Assembly (NCBI GenBank): GCA_022702705.1
Contig: CM040421.1
Location: 64,354,197 to 64,418,196, forward strand
Length of the DNA: 64,000 nt
Reading direction: 5' to 3'
Source: Papilionanthe hookeriana x Papilionanthe teres
Taxonomy: Eukaryota; Streptophyta; Magnoliopsida; Asparagales; Orchidaceae
Part shown: in pieces, positions 50,280 to 61,105 of the stretch
How the letters are laid out: the number at the start of each line of letters is the position of its first letter
How positions within the stretch are numbered: position 1 is the first letter of the stretch
Translations under genes and position numbers: made by a program
Notes under the pieces: model-generated
Databases searched by the model: none
Told to the model about the DNA's origin: nothing
What the model saw: only the letters and a program-made list of their open reading frames with translations

Positions 50280-51360
50280 TAACCATCAAGACTTCAATTT
50301 TCCAGAAATAATTTCAATCTAGTATTATATAACAAAACTTCCTGTCCCGGTTCAAAATTTCTTCGATTAATCTTCCGATCATGCCATAATTTCATCTTTT
50401 CTTCACAAATCCGATCATTATCATATGATTCATTTCTTAATTCTTCCAATTCATTTAATTGCAGCAATCTTTTCTCACCAGCTTCCTTCATATTATAATT
50501 AAATTCTTTAATCGCCCAATATGCTTTATGTTCTAATTCAACCGGTAAGCGGCATGTTTTTCCATATATAAGCATCGTAAGGAGTCATTCCAATCGGAGT
50601 TTTATAAGCAGATCCTATAAGCCCATAATGCGATTGTCTAATCTAATAGACCAATCTAACCTATTCGGGTTTCATGCATTTTTCTAAAATACGTTTAATC
50701 TCACGATTGGGATACTTCAACTAATCCGCTAGCCTACGTGAGGATAAGCAGAGTGGATATCTTATGAGTAATATTGTATTTTTCTACTAGTTTGTGAATG
50801 TATTTATTTCTAAAATGAGTTCATCCGTCGATGATAATCACTCTCGGCATTCCAAATCTAGTAAAAATATTTTTCATCGAAATCGTGAAACACTCTTAAG
50901 ATCACACCTAGTAAAGCTTGTGCCTCAATCCATTTGGAAACATAATCAACAACTACTAATATATATGAGTTTCCAAACGAAGGAATAAAAGGTCCCATAA
51001 AATCTAATCCCCAAACATCAAAAATTTCAACTTCTAATATAAAATTTAGAGGCATTTCATTTCTTCTAAATATATTTCCTACTCTTTGCCATTTATCGCA
51101 AGTTTTAATATATCTGTATACATCTCTAAATAGAGTAGGCCAGTAAATCCAGATTGTAGAATCTTATAAGCAGTTTTATCAGTCCCAAAATGTCCTCCAA
51201 AATCAGAATCATGACATTTTTGAATAATTGGTTCAGTTTCTTCATAAGGTACACATCTTCTAATAATTAAATCCTTACATTGCTTATATAAATATGGTTC
51301 ATCCCAAAAATAGGTTTTCGTATCATGGATGAATTTTTTCTATTGTTGCAAAGTTAGCAT
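50280..51360 (-). pseudogene. gypsy integrase region
   Basis: On minus: a zinc-finger region at about 51,230-51,060 (HDSDFGGHFG, then CDKWQRVGN), the catalytic core start FDVWGLDFMGPF with VVVDYVSKWIEA (about 51,030-50,930), and a C-terminal part YGKTCRLPVELEHKAYWAIK to NFEPGQEVLLYNTRLKLF (50,570-50,300). This is the order of Athila integrases, which join the cDNA to the genome. Several frame changes between 50,930 and 50,580 disrupt the core. Confidence 0.85.
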
Positions 51361-51990
51361 AGGTGGTAAAATATTACTAACTATATAGTTTACTATATTA
51401 AGCATACCATGGTATTTTCCACTCATCGATATTATATAGTTGTTCATCGTAGAAATCGTCTATAATTTCATTTTCAATATCGCATAATTCATGATTTTCT
51501 AATCTTGATAAATGATCCGCAATTTGATTATCAGCTCCTTTCTTATTAACAATCTCAAAATCGAATTTTGCATTAATAACATCCATCTAATTAATCTTGG
51601 TTTGGAATCTTTCTTTTGCATTAAATATTTGATAGCAGAATGATCAGTATGCACGATACATTTTGTTCCAATCAGATAAGGTCTAAATTTATTAAAACCA
51701 TATACTACCGCTAATAATTCTCTTTCTGTAACTATATAATTTATTTCAGCATCATTTAGAGTTTTACTAGCATAGTATATAACTTTAAAAATCTTTTCAT
51801 ATCTTTGCCCAAGAACTCGCTCCTACAAGATAATCACTAGCATCACACATAAGCTCAAATGGTTTCTCCCGGCTTAGGTGAAACTATTATAGGTGCTGTA
51901 ATTAATTTTTCTTTTAAGAGTTCAAAAGCATTCATGCATTCGATTGTAAATTCAAATTTCGTATCCTTTTCGAGAAGTTGGCATAGAGGT
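51361..51990 (-). pseudogene. gypsy RNase H region
   Basis: Minus-strand pieces include the tether after RT (FYKRYIKDFSKITKPLCQLL, just right of this interval), FTIECMNAFELLKEKL and, at the end, GADNQIADHLSRLE (about 51,530-51,490), the classic last motif of plant gypsy RNase H. Stops near 51,850 and 51,590 interrupt it. Confidence 0.8.
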
Positions 51991-52720
51991 TTAGTAATTT
52001 TTGAAAAATCTTTTATATAGCGTTTGTAGAATCCAACGATGTCCAAGAAAACTTCTTACCCCTTTTACCGTAGTTGGAGGTGGTAAATAGCTATAACTCG
52101 AATTTTTGCAGTGGTCCACTTCCATGCCTTTTTCCGAAATTTTATGCCCTAATACAATGCCGCCCGCAACCATAAATCGACATTTCTCCCAATTTAGAAC
52201 TAAATTTGTTTTCTCACATACTTCTAATACTTTTTCAAGATGAGTTAAGCATGTGTCAAATGATGTTCCAAATACGTAGAAATCATCCATAAATACTTCT
52301 ATTCCATTGTCAATTAACTTACTAAATATAGAAATCATACATCTCCGGAATGTTGCTTGGTGCATTACATAATCCAAAAGGCATTCTTCGAAAAGCGAAA
52401 GTTTCATAAGGACTAGTAAATGTAGTTTTCTCTTGATCCTCGTAGAGCAATTTGTATTTGATGATAACCGGTGTATCCATCTAGAAAACAAAAATACTTA
52501 TGTCCGGCTAATCTATCTAACATCCGGTCTAGAAATGGTAAAGGGAAGTGATCTTTCCCGGTGGCGGTATTTAATTTCCTATAATCAATACATATACGCC
52601 AACCAAGAATCCTGTCTTATAGAATAAGATCGTTATTTTCATTGATAGTGACTCGTCACTCCTCCCGTCTTAGGAACACAGATGAATCGGGCTTACCCAA
52701 GTACTCGTCGAAATAGGATA
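51991..52720 (-). pseudogene. gypsy reverse transcriptase region
   Basis: The polymerase signature reads FMDDFYVFG at about 52,290-52,264, the Athila-type variant of YxDD, preceded by ATFRRCMISIFSKLI and followed by LNWEKCRFMV and GIVLGHKIS. Upstream pieces at 52,600-52,440 in other frames carry the fingers region. Multiple frameshifts occur. RT, RNase H and integrase would be processed from one polyprotein with protease. Confidence 0.88.
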
Positions 52721-53329
52721 TATAATACCATTATCTAACCATTTTAAAATTTCTTTCTTAACTACTTCTTTCATTATCTAGGTTTAATCTCCTTTGGGAT
52801 CTGCTTTAGGTTTATGTTCATCATCTAAAATAATTCTATGCATACACATCGAAGGACTAATTCCTTTAATATCTGCATAAAGTCCAACCAAAAGTTTTCT
52901 TATATTTTTTTAAGGTATCTAAAAGTTTTTGTTCTTGAGATTCGTTTAATGCAGTATGAAATAATAACTGGTAAAGTTGAAGAATTACCTAAATAAGCAT
53001 ATTTCAAATGATCGTGTAATATTTTTAGCTCAAGTTCAGGAGGTTTAATAATTGATGGAACTATATTCTTGTCGTTGTTTTCGTATTATCCAAAAATTCA
53101 AATCTTTCCTGAATATAATCTAATTCTTCATTATTATCTTCAATTAATTCAGTATTTTCTTTTTCTAATTTATCTTCGTAATATTCCTTAAAATGTTCTT
53201 TTTGTAAATGTTCAAGTATTTCCATCCGAAAACATTCATCATCTTTTTCTAAATACGCAGGATATTTCATTGATTTGCAATATTAAATGTAACTTTTTGG
53301 TCATTTACTCTCATAGCTTAATTCTCCTT

Positions 53330-53690
53330 TCCGAACATCAATCATAGCTTTTCCAAGTAGCTAAAAATGGTCTTCCTAAAATGATAGGAATTTCTTTATC
53401 TTCCTCCATATCTAAAACAATAAAATCTACCGGGAAGATAAATTTATCCACCTTTACTAACACATCTTCAATAACTCCCTTAGGATAGGTAATCGAACGA
53501 TCAGCTAATCGAAGGGTTACTCGAAGTAGGTGTAATTTTTCCTAATCCTAATCTCTTAAAAATTGATAGAGGCATTAGATTGATGCTTGCTCCTAAGTCA
53601 CACAAAGCTTTTCCATAAAATTTTTCTCCTATAGCTGCAGTGGTATAGTGAAACTACCAGGATCTTTCAATTTTTCAGAAGCTTTTTCGA
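53330..53690 (-). pseudogene. gypsy aspartic protease region
   Basis: Minus-strand KALCDLGASINLMP (about 53,615-53,570) has the active-site Asp in the DLGAS form typical of Athila retropepsins; PVDFIVLDMEEDKEIPIILG follows near 53,430-53,370. One frameshift near 53,525 lies between them. The protease would cut the Gag-Pol polyprotein. Confidence 0.8.
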
Positions 53691-55448
53691 ATAATAGCAC
53701 TACACTCTTCACTAAGTGCGATCGTTTCATTATCGGTGAATTTTCTTTTCTTATTTAGAATATCTTTCATAAATTTTACATAATTTGGCATCCGATCTAA
53801 AGCTTCGACAAAAGGTATATCGATTGTTAATTTCTTTAGTATTTCAAGGAATTTAGCAAATTGTTTATCTTTTTTATGTTGAGCTAGTCGTCGAGGAAAT
53901 GGTGGTGGAGGTTTTTCAACGTAAATTTTCATAGGTATTAAAGGATGTTCCAAGTTTAAATCTTGTTGAATTGTTTCCTTTTCAATTTCCACTTCCTCAT
54001 TTTGGTTTTTAAGTTCTTTTTGAATTTGAGGTTCTAATTCTTTTCCACTCCTTAGTTGTATTGCTTTAATTTGTTCTTTTCCTTGATCTTTAGGATTTAC
54101 TTCCACATTACTAGGAAAAGTTCCAGGTATTCTATTATTTAACGCAAGAAGCAATATATCCAAGTTGAGTTTTGATATTTTTAATAGATGTTCCTTGAAT
54201 TTGTAATTGATTTCCTTGAATTTGTAGTTGATTTCCTTGATTTTGTAGTTGATGACCCATATTCAAAATTAATTCATCCATAGCATAATTTCTTATCTTT
54301 GAATCGAGGGTTATTGTTATTAAATCCAGGTGGGTAATTAGGTTTATAGTTTGGATTTGCTTGATTAGGTTGATTCATCCATTGTTGATTAGATGTGTTA
54401 TTCCAATTAAAATTTGGATGTGTTTTCCAACCTGAGATTATAATAGTTTGAATAAGGGTTATTAGTTCTATTATTAATAAGCATTTAATGTTTCATAATT
54501 AGATTGAGATTCTATGATTTGTCCGGATGAGTTTTCTTCTAAAGTAGGAGAGTAGTTCATTCCAAAATGATCTAATTTCTTAGATATAGCAAGCAATTTG
54601 AGAAGCTAACATAGATATTGCATCGTTTTCATAAATGCCGGCTATTTTTTCTCGATTTACTCTATCAACAGTGCCATTGGAAATTATTTGTTGCCATTTC
54701 TTCGATTAGTGCATTAGCTTCATCAAATGGTTTAGACATTAATGAACCTCCAAAGACGAGCATCGATGATTGATCTTAAAGATCCTACTAATCCATTATA
54801 AAAGGTTCGAATAATCAGCCAATCTGGTAACAGCATGATGTGGGCATTTCCTAAGAAGTTCCTTAAATCTCTCCCAAGATTCATATATCGATTCTCCATC
54901 TAGCGTGACAAAAAGAAGTTATATCATTTCTAAACTTAGCAAGCTTTAGATGGTGGAAAATATTCTGGATAGAAATTTTTGTGATAATTCTCCCCAAGTT
55001 TTAATGTATCCGGTGTGCTAACAAATTCAACCACATTTTAGCCTTATCCCTTAATGAAAAAGGAAAAAGTCTAAGTCTTATAGTATCATCAAATACTCCT
55101 TGATATTTAAAAGTAGCACAAAGTTCTAGAAAACTAGCAAGATGTAAGTTAGGATCTTCAGTAGGAGAACCACTAAATTGATTGTTTCGTATCATTTGGA
55201 TAATTGCAGGTTTAAGTTTAAATGAATTAGCAGCTACATCAGGGTTTTGAATAGTTAAATGAATTTCATCTCGATGTAGGGTCGGTATAATCTCTTAATG
55301 GTCTTTGTTGGTTCATATTTTAAATTTCAAGAATATTTGCCATTTGTGATAAATTTATAGTTTGTTTCTTTTGTTTTCTAATTCTTTTAATTGTACGCTC
55401 TAATTCAGAATCGTAAGGTATTAAATTTTCGTTTCCAAATTTGTGCAT
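53691..55448 (-). pseudogene. gypsy gag region
   Basis: A candidate start MHKFGNENLIPY is at 55,448. The capsid-type domain is clear around 55,195-55,000: NNQFSGSPTEDPNLHL, FLELC, IRLRLFPFSLRDKAKMW, exactly the Athila-type Gag core. Further on there is a stretch rich in Asn, Gln and Pro (54,440-54,290), a threefold 21-nt repeat encoding GNQLQIQ units (54,190-54,250), and KAIQLRSGKEL near 54,070-54,030, which precedes the protease in these elements. Stops and frameshifts occur throughout. No intact zinc knuckle was seen. Confidence 0.82.
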
Positions 55449-55528
55449 ACAATTTTTGAATAGATATTAATTTATTTATTATGATTATTTTAAAATAGTC
55501 CGTTACTTTAGTAAATTTTTCTTACTTT

Positions 55529-55545
55529 CCCCAGCAAAGGCGCCA
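55529..55545 (-). promoter_or_regulatory. Primer binding site
   Basis: Minus-strand TGGCGCCTTTGCTGGGG, 6 bases inside the 5' LTR. It matches, at 15 of 17 positions, the complement of the plant tRNA-Asp 3' end as I remember it (TGGCGCCGTTGCCGGGG), the primer used by Athila-type elements. Confidence 0.82.
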
Positions 55546-55551
55546 AAAACT

Positions 55552-55759
55552 TGACCCACAAATTTATATTATGATATTTTAATTTGATTGCAACGAAGCC
55601 AAAAACTTGACCCCGCTATATTATATGTATAGAATTGTAATTATTTATGTTGTAGATGCTACGCAAGTATACGTATCGTATCAAGTAATACAGGGCTCTA
55701 GTGGAGTCCCGGTTATCGATCCCACGAGAAAAGAGAAAATTAAATAACAACTAATTTTA

Positions 55760-55801
<42 letters not shown>

Positions 55802-57181
55802 TTACGAAAATTTGGAATTCGAATTTAAGCGCAATAAAGTAAACTAAGTATTTTAATTAGATAAATTAACTAAGTAGAAAATTAATACGAATTGAAAGTG
55901 CGAAATAAAACTAATTGCTAAATAAGTCTTAACTATTCGTAAAAGTATCTTTCCCTTGTTTAGAAATTTAAGTGATTGATGAATTTAAATAGATAATTTC
56001 GCAGTATTGTGACAAATAGGAGTATTCCTATTCTTTACCCTTTGGTCCAGGTGTAAAGAATATCGACTAATCCTATATTTGATTCATCGAATCCGCAGCG
56101 TAGGCCGGAGGATACCGATCGCCACTTCGGAGCTCCCATGTTCCCTCGCCTTAGGGTTAACATCTACACTTCGCCTTCGAACAATAGGACCAAATTGAAT
56201 ATTTTAGTCTGTCACACTAAAATGCTCAATTCTACGCCCAGTGATATTATTTCCCTATTTATTTGCACCTTCCTTCCAAGGCTTTTGAATTCCCGAATAT
56301 CAGATGTAATTTTTTACTATAGTTGATAATCAACACATTTTAACAACTCAAATGGCCAGTTTGAAAGTAAATTAAGTTTTAAGTAAAAATTATCACAATT
56401 TATCGATATATATATAAATACTTCTATTTTTAGTTCATCAAATCACTTAATTTCATAACAAGGGAGAAAGACTAATAAACTACTCGAATGCATGGGAACT
56501 AAACTAAGCATGGATTTCATTTAAAGTTAAAATCAATAAATACAAACACTTATCTTAATTTATCCCTAAGCAGTACTCCTCGCAGCCTCCTTTGACTCTT
56601 CCTTCCAAGATTACAGCAAAACTCACTAAAAACTCACTAACTCACTAAATACTCACTTATAACACTCAAGGACTCTCTAAGACACATAGTAAGACACAAA
56701 ACTGCACAGAAAACTGGACATTAAAGAATTAATTTCAGCTTCTATATATAGAGGTGAGCAAAGGACTAAGAGGTGTGTAAGCATCCCTTCAAAAAGTGTC
56801 CAGGTTCAATGTATCAGAGCCATTTGAACTAGCTCGCCGTCGGTGACGAACTACTTCACTGTCGGCGAGGCTTCTGAAAGCTTCGAACCACGCTATCTCG
56901 TTGTCTGACGGGCTCGGCTCGCTGTCGGCCGAGACGGCTTATAAATTCTTCAGAATTTCTTCCTCGTACCCTCGCCATCGGCGGGCTCGATCTCGTCGTC
57001 GGCGACTCAGCACAAATTGCATTATTTTCTTCCTTTTTGCTCCAAATCCACTCTTTTTTATGATTTTTGCTTTTATCACCTAAATTCTTCATTCCTGCAA
57101 TAAAAAAGAAAATACCCTTTTTTAAAGTGCAATTTTATCAAAATAGAGTATGAATTTCTTAATAAATTTTTCAAATGATCA
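55552..57181 (-). repeat. 5' LTR of the gypsy element
   Basis: 1,630 bp pair of 28,499-30,101. Differences are mostly single-base indels. It contains (AAT)n at 55,763-55,800 and six CTCGCYGTCGGCGAG-like motifs at 56,830-57,007. Confidence 0.92.
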
Positions 57182-57930
57182 TTAATCCTTAGCTAATTAA
57201 GCGTTTAATGGTTTAATTAGGTCTAATGGTTTAGCACTACATTAGTATAAGTTTTATTAAACCTTAGTTAGTTAAGGTCTCAATGGTTTAATTAGGTCTA
57301 AGGTTAGACCTAACTAGGGTTTCGAGTTCGATTAAACCTTAGTTAGTTAAGGATTAATGCGTTTAATTAGTGCTAAGGGTTAGACCTAATTGAGGTTTAA
57401 GTTTGATTAGACCTTAGTTAGTTAAGGTCTAATGGTTTAATTAGGTCCATAGGGTTAGACCTAATTAGGTTTAGGCTTTATTAAACCTTAGTTTATTAAG
57501 GTTTAATGGTTTAATTAGGTCTAAGCGGTTAGAACTCTAATTAGGTTTAGGTTTGATTAAACCTTAGTTAGGTTTAGACTCCAATTATGGTTTAGGTTTT
57601 ATTAAACCTTAGTAAGTCAAGGTCTAATGGTTTAATTAGGTCTAAGGGTTAGACCTAATTAGGGTTTGAGTTGGATTAAACCTTAGTTAGTTAAGACTTA
57701 ATGGTTTAATTAGGTCTAAGGGTTAGACCTAATTGGGTTTAAGCTTGATTAGACCTTAGTTAGTTAAGGTCTAATGGTTTAATTAGGTCTAAGGGTTAGA
57801 CTTCATTAGGGTTTAGGTTTTATTAAACCTTAGTTAGTTAAGGTTTAATGGTTTAATTAAGTCTAAGGGTTAGACCTAATTAGTGGTTTAGTGTTCGATT
57901 AAACCTTATGTTTAAGGAGGTTAACTAAGT
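57182..57930. repeat. ~75-bp tandem repeats of L1, right of the gypsy insertion
   Basis: Units of 74-75 bp with AAACCTTAGTTAGTTAAGG, TCTAATGGTTTAATTAGG and GGGTTAGACCTAATTAGG; equivalent points at 57,261, 57,336 and 57,411. Continuous with the array left of 28,499. Confidence 0.9.
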
Positions 57931-58945
57931 TTAGTATGTCTTTAAACCTAATTAAGGGAGTTTAGTTTTGTGTTAATTAAGTTTAATATGTCCTTAAACT
58001 TAATTAAAAAGAGTTTAATTTTTTTTAAACCTAATTTAGGTAAGGTTTAATGGGTTAATTAAGTTTGAGTGTGTCTTTAAACTTAATTAAAGAAGTTTAA
58101 TTTTTATTAAACCTATTTTAGTGTAAGGTTTAATGGGTTAATTAAGTTTAGTGAGTCTTTAAACTTAATTAAAAGAGTTTAATTTTTATTAAACCTAATT
58201 TAGGTAAGGTTTAATTGGTTAATTAAGTTTATTATGTCTTTAAACTTAATTAAAGAAGTTTAATTTTTATTAAACCTAATTTGGTAAGGTTTAACGGGTT
58301 AATTAAGCTTAGTGTGTCATTAAACTTAATTAAAGAAGTTAAATTTTTATTAAACCTAATTTGGTAAGGTTTAAGTTAATTAAGTTTATTATGTCTTTAA
58401 ACTTAATTAAAGAAGTTTAATTTTATTAAACCTAATTTGTAAGGTTAATTAGTTAATTAAGTTTAGTGTGTCCTTAAACTTAATTAAAGAGTCGATTTTA
58501 TTAAACCTAATTTAGGTAAGGTTTAATGGGTTAATTAAGTTTATTATGTCTTTAAACTTAATTAAAGAAGTTTAATTTTTATTAAACCTAATTTAGTGTA
58601 AGGTTTAATTAGGTTAATTAAGTTTATTATGTCTTTAAACTTAATTAAAGAAGTTTAATTTTTATTAAACCTAATTTAGGTAAGGTTTAATGGGTTAATT
58701 AAGTTTAAGTTGTGTCCTTAAACTTAATTAAAAGAGTCTAATTTTTATTAAACCTAATTTAGGTAAGGCTTAATTGGTTAATTAAGTTTATTATGTCTTT
58801 AAACTTAATTAAAGAAGTTTAATTTTTATTAAACCTAATTTAGGTAAGGTTTAATGGGTTAATTAAGTTTAGTGTGTCCTTAAACTTAATTAAAAGAGTT
58901 TAATTTTTATTAAACCTAATTTGTGTAAGGTTTAATGGATTTAAA
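57931..58945. repeat. 82-bp tandem array of L1
   Basis: About 12 units of 82 bp (equivalent points 58,027, 58,109, 58,191), containing AAACCTAATTTAGGTAAGG, TTAATTAAGTTTA and AAACTTAATTAAAG. Every unit holds palindromic words (CCTAATTTAGG, TTTAATTAAG), so it can fold. Confidence 0.92.
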
Positions 58946-60272
58946 TGTCATTTTAAGCCTTAATTGAATCTAATCTTGTCATTTTAGACTCAAGTGAGGT
59001 TTATTATTAGCCTATCATAGGCTAGAACCATTTTCAAACTTAGATTAGTTGATGAAAATAGTCCAATTTTACAAAGGGTTATTTTAGGATTCAAAATTAT
59101 TTAATTAATAAATGATTTTAACCCTAAATTTTCAAATGTCATTGAAAATTGTTTCTATGACTTAGAAATATTTTTCCTAGGGTCATTGTCTGTTACCCTA
59201 TCATTCATAGTCATTTGTATTTTTATTTTCTTAATTTTCAAAATTTTATAATTATTATTTGAAATAATTACAAAGAAACTTGAAAATTCAAGAAAAGTAT
59301 CCTAGGCATGTTTTCTGTCCTTAGAAAAATTATGGAAGGTCTCTAAGAACATAAAGATAAATGCCTCAAAGTTTCATAATTTTTTGATTTGTAAATAATT
59401 TTTAATAATTAAAATACTCCAGATAGTATTTAATTAATTAAAAATTAAATACTGAGAATAAAATTATGATTTTTTTCTCATAATTTTCTCCTCTTTAAGA
59501 GCTTTCCAGAGGTATTTTTATTTTATTTTTATGACCTCTGGTTAGAAAGATATGAATTTTTGAAGTTTAAGGGGTTAAAAAGAAATTTTTCTTTTTCTTT
59601 ATTTTTTTGCGCCGCCAAATTCCCCCGGGGACGACGCGTGTCCTCGGCATCGTCGAAAGAGCTGGAGGATCCCATGCAACGGCCGGACAACGGACACCGT
59701 GCGCGCGGATCAGCGTTGTCCATCCCAAAGGCACGGGATCGGACGGCTGAGAAAATTTGGGGTTTAATTCCGAAAAATCCGAAACCCTTAAACTTCAAAT
59801 GTTAATATCTCACTCATTGCTTGACAAAATTGAGTGATTTTTTTTTAAATGCTCGTCTGGATGAGAGGTATCTATCCATACGATGATGATGCACTTTCGA
59901 GCTAGTAAGCACATGATTTATCAAAAACATGATTTATTTTGCAGAGATAAATTCCATATCTTGGCCACAAGCAAATCAAGCTAGATCAGACTTTATGGTT
60001 TCCTTCTAGGACCCCAATGGAAGATAGTTGCTGCAGCAATTTGTTCCAGAAGTCGGGCTTTGGGAGGAATTTGAAAGAGATGCCTAATTTGGGCTGTTTT
60101 TGAAAATTGATCAAATTGGCTCAAATGGGCTGAAACTAACGCTTGGAATTGATCCTAAAAGATTGTGGAAGCTCTTAGGAAGAATTTTTGTGTTGGGAGT
60201 AAGAGGGTTTGAGCAGCCTATGGACCTCCATAAATATTTTTCTCCTCCTTTCTAGTTTCGGCCATTGGGGTC
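58946..60272 (-). other. L1 leader (R/U5) region
   Basis: On minus, the region downstream of the TATA box. It contains the GC-rich block 59,610-59,750 and the phrases CCTTAAACTTCAAAAATTC, AAATAAAATAAAAATACC and CCTAGGAAAAAT, in the same order as in L3 at 38,650-39,280. Short open frames on both strands of the GC-rich block (59,529-59,805) are not convincing genes. Confidence 0.65.
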
Positions 60273-60280
60273 TATTTATA
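60273..60280 (-). promoter_or_regulatory. TATA box of L1
   Basis: Minus-strand GCGTATAAATAGACCCC followed by AATGGCCGAAA, a canonical plant TATA with the family's GGCC motif. Confidence 0.75.
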
Positions 60281-61105
60281 CGCAAGGGATGGTGTCGGCT
60301 TGGCTTTAGGCTGTTCTGAGGATTACTTACCTCCTCTATTAGATGATTGGGTGATCAATTGGCTGGAGATAGGCTTGGATGCTTCTCCCTAAGTTTGTCA
60401 TGATGAATTTCTTCTCTTTATCTCTTGTCCATCGTCCATTGTGGGAGGTTACTTGCAGAGCTGTTGTTTCACTTGCTAATGAGCTTACACCTCACTTCTT
60501 AGTGCTTCGGCAAATGGTGACACATATGCCTAGCCTTCATCATCACCATTAACCATGGTAAGGGGGGTTTCATGTGTGGTTTTCCCTCCTATTGGGTGGC
60601 TCGGGGAGGTGGAGAAAATGGCCTTGTGTTGGCCGGGCACCTTAAGAAGAGAATATGTTTAGAATGAAGGAAGTGGTGACACCTCATCCCATGCATAACC
60701 ATGGATGTTAAGCCATGGGTAATGGGCCTTAAGACGGGCTTAATTAAGTGTTAAATAAGCCTTTAAGATGGTATTAGCCCAATTAAATATTAAGAGGCTA
60801 AAGATGATTTCATTTCTTCTTTAATTCCCATTTTAATTTATTATTTTATTAACTAAAATTAGTGGAAAATATTTTATTAATCAATTTATTAATTGAAAAT
60901 AATTTCAAATAATTAATTGATTATTTTTGTCATTTTTGTTATTTTATGATTTTAATTTTCATTTTAATTATGACATTTAATTAAAATTTTGAAAATTAAA
61001 TCACTAATCACTTTAATTAATCAAAATAATTTTGAAATTAATTATTTGATTAATTTTTTTATTTTTATTTCATTTTTATCTATTTTAATTAAAATAGATA
61101 GTGTG
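60281..61105 (-). other. L1 U3 region proximal to the promoter
   Basis: No gene. Moderately GC-rich near the TATA box (to about 60,740), then a very AT-rich stretch of TTTAATTA words to about 61,100. Confidence 0.5.

Larger units (their letters stand above)
28499..57181 (-). mobile_element. Athila-like Ty3/gypsy retrotransposon, complete but degenerate, with nested giant LTRs
   Basis: Both LTRs (28,499-30,101 and 55,552-57,181) start TGACCCAC and end TGATCA on plus. TTAAA before and TTAAT after form a 5-bp target duplication, and removing the element restores the phrase ATTAAACCTTAG of the surrounding array. The primer site (55,529-55,545) and polypurine tract (30,102-30,114) put the coding strand on minus. 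Order on minus: gag, protease, reverse transcriptase, RNase H, integrase, then two copies of a third ORF. Removing the 14.9 kb insertion leaves about 13.8 kb. Many frameshifts and stops make it non-autonomous now. Confidence 0.92.
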
